Assembly (NCBI GenBank): GCA_964629965.1 | Contig: CAZVRZ010000257.1 | Coordinates: forward strand, 1-5,247 | Length of the DNA stretch: 5,247 bases | DNA from: CAZVRZ01 sp964629965 | GTDB taxonomy: Bacteria; Chloroflexota; Anaerolineae; Anaerolineales; UBA4823 | Direction of reading: 5' to 3' | Shown here: positions 4,237 to 5,247 of the stretch, piece after piece | Numbering within the stretch: position 1 is the stretch's first letter | How the letters are laid out: every line of letters starts with the position of its first letter | Translations under genes and position numbers: made by a program | Notes under the pieces: generated by a model | Databases searched by the model: none | Seen by the model: the letters and a program-made list of their open reading frames with translations, nothing else | Told to the model about the DNA's origin: nothing

Positions 4237-5247
4237 CGTTTTCATTTCCTTTCTTCGTAGAAACTCGGCTTTTGCGAGCTGTCCGCCAGGGATGCTCACC
4301 CAACCCAAGCTCATAGGCATACAGCACCAGCGCTTCCAGCACCCAGGCCAGGGCTTCTTCTTCCGGTTCCTGCTTGTTATAGTCGAAGCGTGGCAAGCGC
4401 TGCCGGCGGAACATTTTGCGCTCGGCCACCCACACATGCACATAGAAGTCCGAGCGGGAATCACCAAAGTCCGGCACCAGAAAAGCTACCCGCAGCGGCC
4501 CACCACGCCCGAAGCCGTGGTGGCGCAGGAACACATCCCAGATCACCCGGGTCATGGCGTTGCGGAAGCGCACCACGCCCTGGTCGTGCTGGTGGGCCCA
4601 ATCCAGGGCAGTCTTGAGTTCTTCGAACAGTTCCTTGTTCTGGTGGGCGTGCAAATAGCGGCGCAGCAGGTACAGGGATTCGACTGGGAAAGCAGAATAG
4701 GTTTCAGTGGGGCTGTAGCGGCCATGACTGGCTTCGTAGATTTGCAGCATCAGGTCGAAGAAGCAGTGCGAACGCTCGCGGTGGTCCTGGGTGTGCTGGT
4801 AGGCTTCGAAGGCTTCTTGCTGCTGGCGGTGCAGCACCGAGAGCACAATGCCCATCTCCAACAGATCATCGTGCCCTTGTGACTGCAAGGTGGAGAGCAG
4901 CTCATCGCCGATGTTGGACGGTTCAATTGGCTCAGCCACGACAACTTGCATGCGCTGAAAACGTTTCACCGTTTGCCATTCTGGATTTGCAAGGAATTCA
5001 GTCATCCGCTGCCAGTGCAATTCGAACGGCAGCGCCCTTTGCAATGACTGGGCAATATGCCTCAATGCCTCTTGCCAAATCGCCAGCGTGCTGGTGTCGG
5101 ATGGATGAATATTGAAGATCAAGCGCACCTGTTTTGAAATGCCTTTTGCTTCGGGTGACTCAAAGAAGTGAACCAGGTGCAGCAGCTTATCCACCAGTCG
5201 CGGCAGACTGCTGCGTTCGGCGGACTGTTCACATTCAAAAATCACCT
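4217..5247 (-). CDS. Unrecognised helical protein, 5' end beyond the window
   Basis: The minus-strand frame is open from the right edge to the TGA at 4219-4217, giving at least 342 residues. A GTG at 5245 is near the edge but there is no reason to treat it as the start. I do not recognise the family. What can be seen: residues 1-240 are rich in amphipathic helices (LPRLVDKLLHLVHFFES, LWQEALRHIAQSLQRA-like stretches, HRQQQEAFEAYQHTQDHRERSH). There follows a segment likely to be beta-rich, GGPLRVAFLVPDFGDS (248-263) and DFYVHVWVAERKMFRR, then an acidic helical segment EPEEEALAWVLEALVLYAYELGLGEHPW (293-320 region) and a charged, probably disordered tail (KSRVSTKKGNENDDAAVE). There are no transmembrane segments, no nucleotide-binding loop and no obvious catalytic motif. 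It overlaps the recombinase start by about 20 bases, so it is the preceding operon gene. GC content varies along it (about 42% at 5101-5160, 67% at 4501-4560). Confidence 0.7.
   Translation of the reverse strand, partial: VIFECEQSAERSSLPRLVDKLLHLVHFFESPEAKGISKQVRLIFNIHPSDTSTLAIWQEALRHIAQSLQRALPFELHWQRMTEFLANPEWQTVKRFQRMQVVVAEPIEPSNIGDELLSTLQSQGHDDLLEMGIVLSVLHRQQQEAFEAYQHTQDHRERSHCFFDLMLQIYEASHGRYSPTETYSAFPVESLYLLRRYLHAHQNKELFEELKTALDWAHQHDQGVVRFRNAMTRVIWDVFLRHHGFGRGGPLRVAFLVPDFGDSRSDFYVHVWVAERKMFRRQRLPRFDYNKQEPEEEALAWVLEALVLYAYELGLGEHPWRTARKSRVSTKKGNENDDAAVE
4247..4250 (-). promoter_or_regulatory. Ribosome binding site deciding the recombinase start
   Basis: The minus strand reads GAAAGGAAATGAAAACGATG across this site. 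The AGGA core is 10 bases from the ATG at 4236 but only 1 base from the ATG at 4245, which favours the downstream start. The difference is three residues and does not alter the domain call. Confidence 0.5.

Noticed and set aside
4237..4467. N-terminal extension of the recombinase to a start at 4467
   Set aside because: The extra residues are Cys/Trp/Pro-rich and come from reading the neighbouring gene out of frame. The core-binding domain begins right after the ATGs at 4245/4236, where a Shine-Dalgarno is found.
4169..4882. Plus-strand open frame of 237 residues opposite the unrecognised gene
   Set aside because: It has a low-complexity His/Val/Gln-rich composition typical of antisense reading, and it cuts across the recombinase start. 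The minus-strand frame is longer, balanced in composition and joined to the operon.
386..5247. A known defence system such as DISARM, suggested by SNF2 plus methyltransferase
   Set aside because: No DUF1998 protein, second helicase or phospholipase-D protein is seen, the methyltransferase is small and atypical, and a recombinase and WGR protein are not DISARM parts. The window is limited, so genes to the right cannot be excluded.
1..5247. CRISPR array, tRNA or rRNA gene
   Set aside because: No regularly spaced repeats, cloverleaf-like segment or rRNA-like sequence was noticed on either strand when reading by eye.

Overview
The window looks like accessory DNA from a bacterium of the Chloroflexota, most likely Anaerolineae-like. 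This rests on two indirect signs: the secreted-protein C-terminus at the left edge ends in a HLPLVIR-type tail that I associate with exported proteins of that phylum, and the overall style is GC-rich with mixed ATG/GTG starts. The taxonomic call is an inference.

Layout. At the left edge (1-257, + strand) is the C-terminal end of a BACON/Ig-like extracellular protein. A short convergent gap follows (258-385), holding a nine-G run and a possible hairpin terminator. The rest of the window (386-5247) is one tightly packed minus-strand gene train. In order of transcription, right to left: (1) a large unrecognised helical protein running off the right edge; (2) a complete XerC/D-like tyrosine recombinase; (3) a compact SNF2-family ATPase with a HARP-like N-terminus; (4) a stand-alone WGR-domain protein; (5) a class I (Rossmann-fold) SAM-dependent methyltransferase-like protein; (6) a small acidic zinc-ribbon protein.

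The junctions are very tight: a ~20-nt overlap (1/2), a 4-nt ATGA overlap (2/3), ~21 nt (3/4), a 4-nt ATGA overlap (4/5) and 1 nt (5/6). Strong Shine-Dalgarno sequences for genes 3 and 6 lie inside the 3' end of the preceding gene. This is good evidence for a single co-transcribed, translationally coupled operon; its promoter would lie beyond the right edge.

Working together: a DNA-strand recombinase, a DNA-translocating ATPase, a putative nucleic-acid-binding WGR protein, a methyltransferase-like enzyme and a zinc ribbon form a DNA-transaction module. It could be part of an integrated element (plasmid, ICE or phage-like), a DNA-repair/recombination cassette or an uncharacterised defence-like module; the sequence alone does not choose between these. 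The SNF2 gene has a clear dip in GC compared with both flanks, which suggests that the cassette is a mosaic of different origins.
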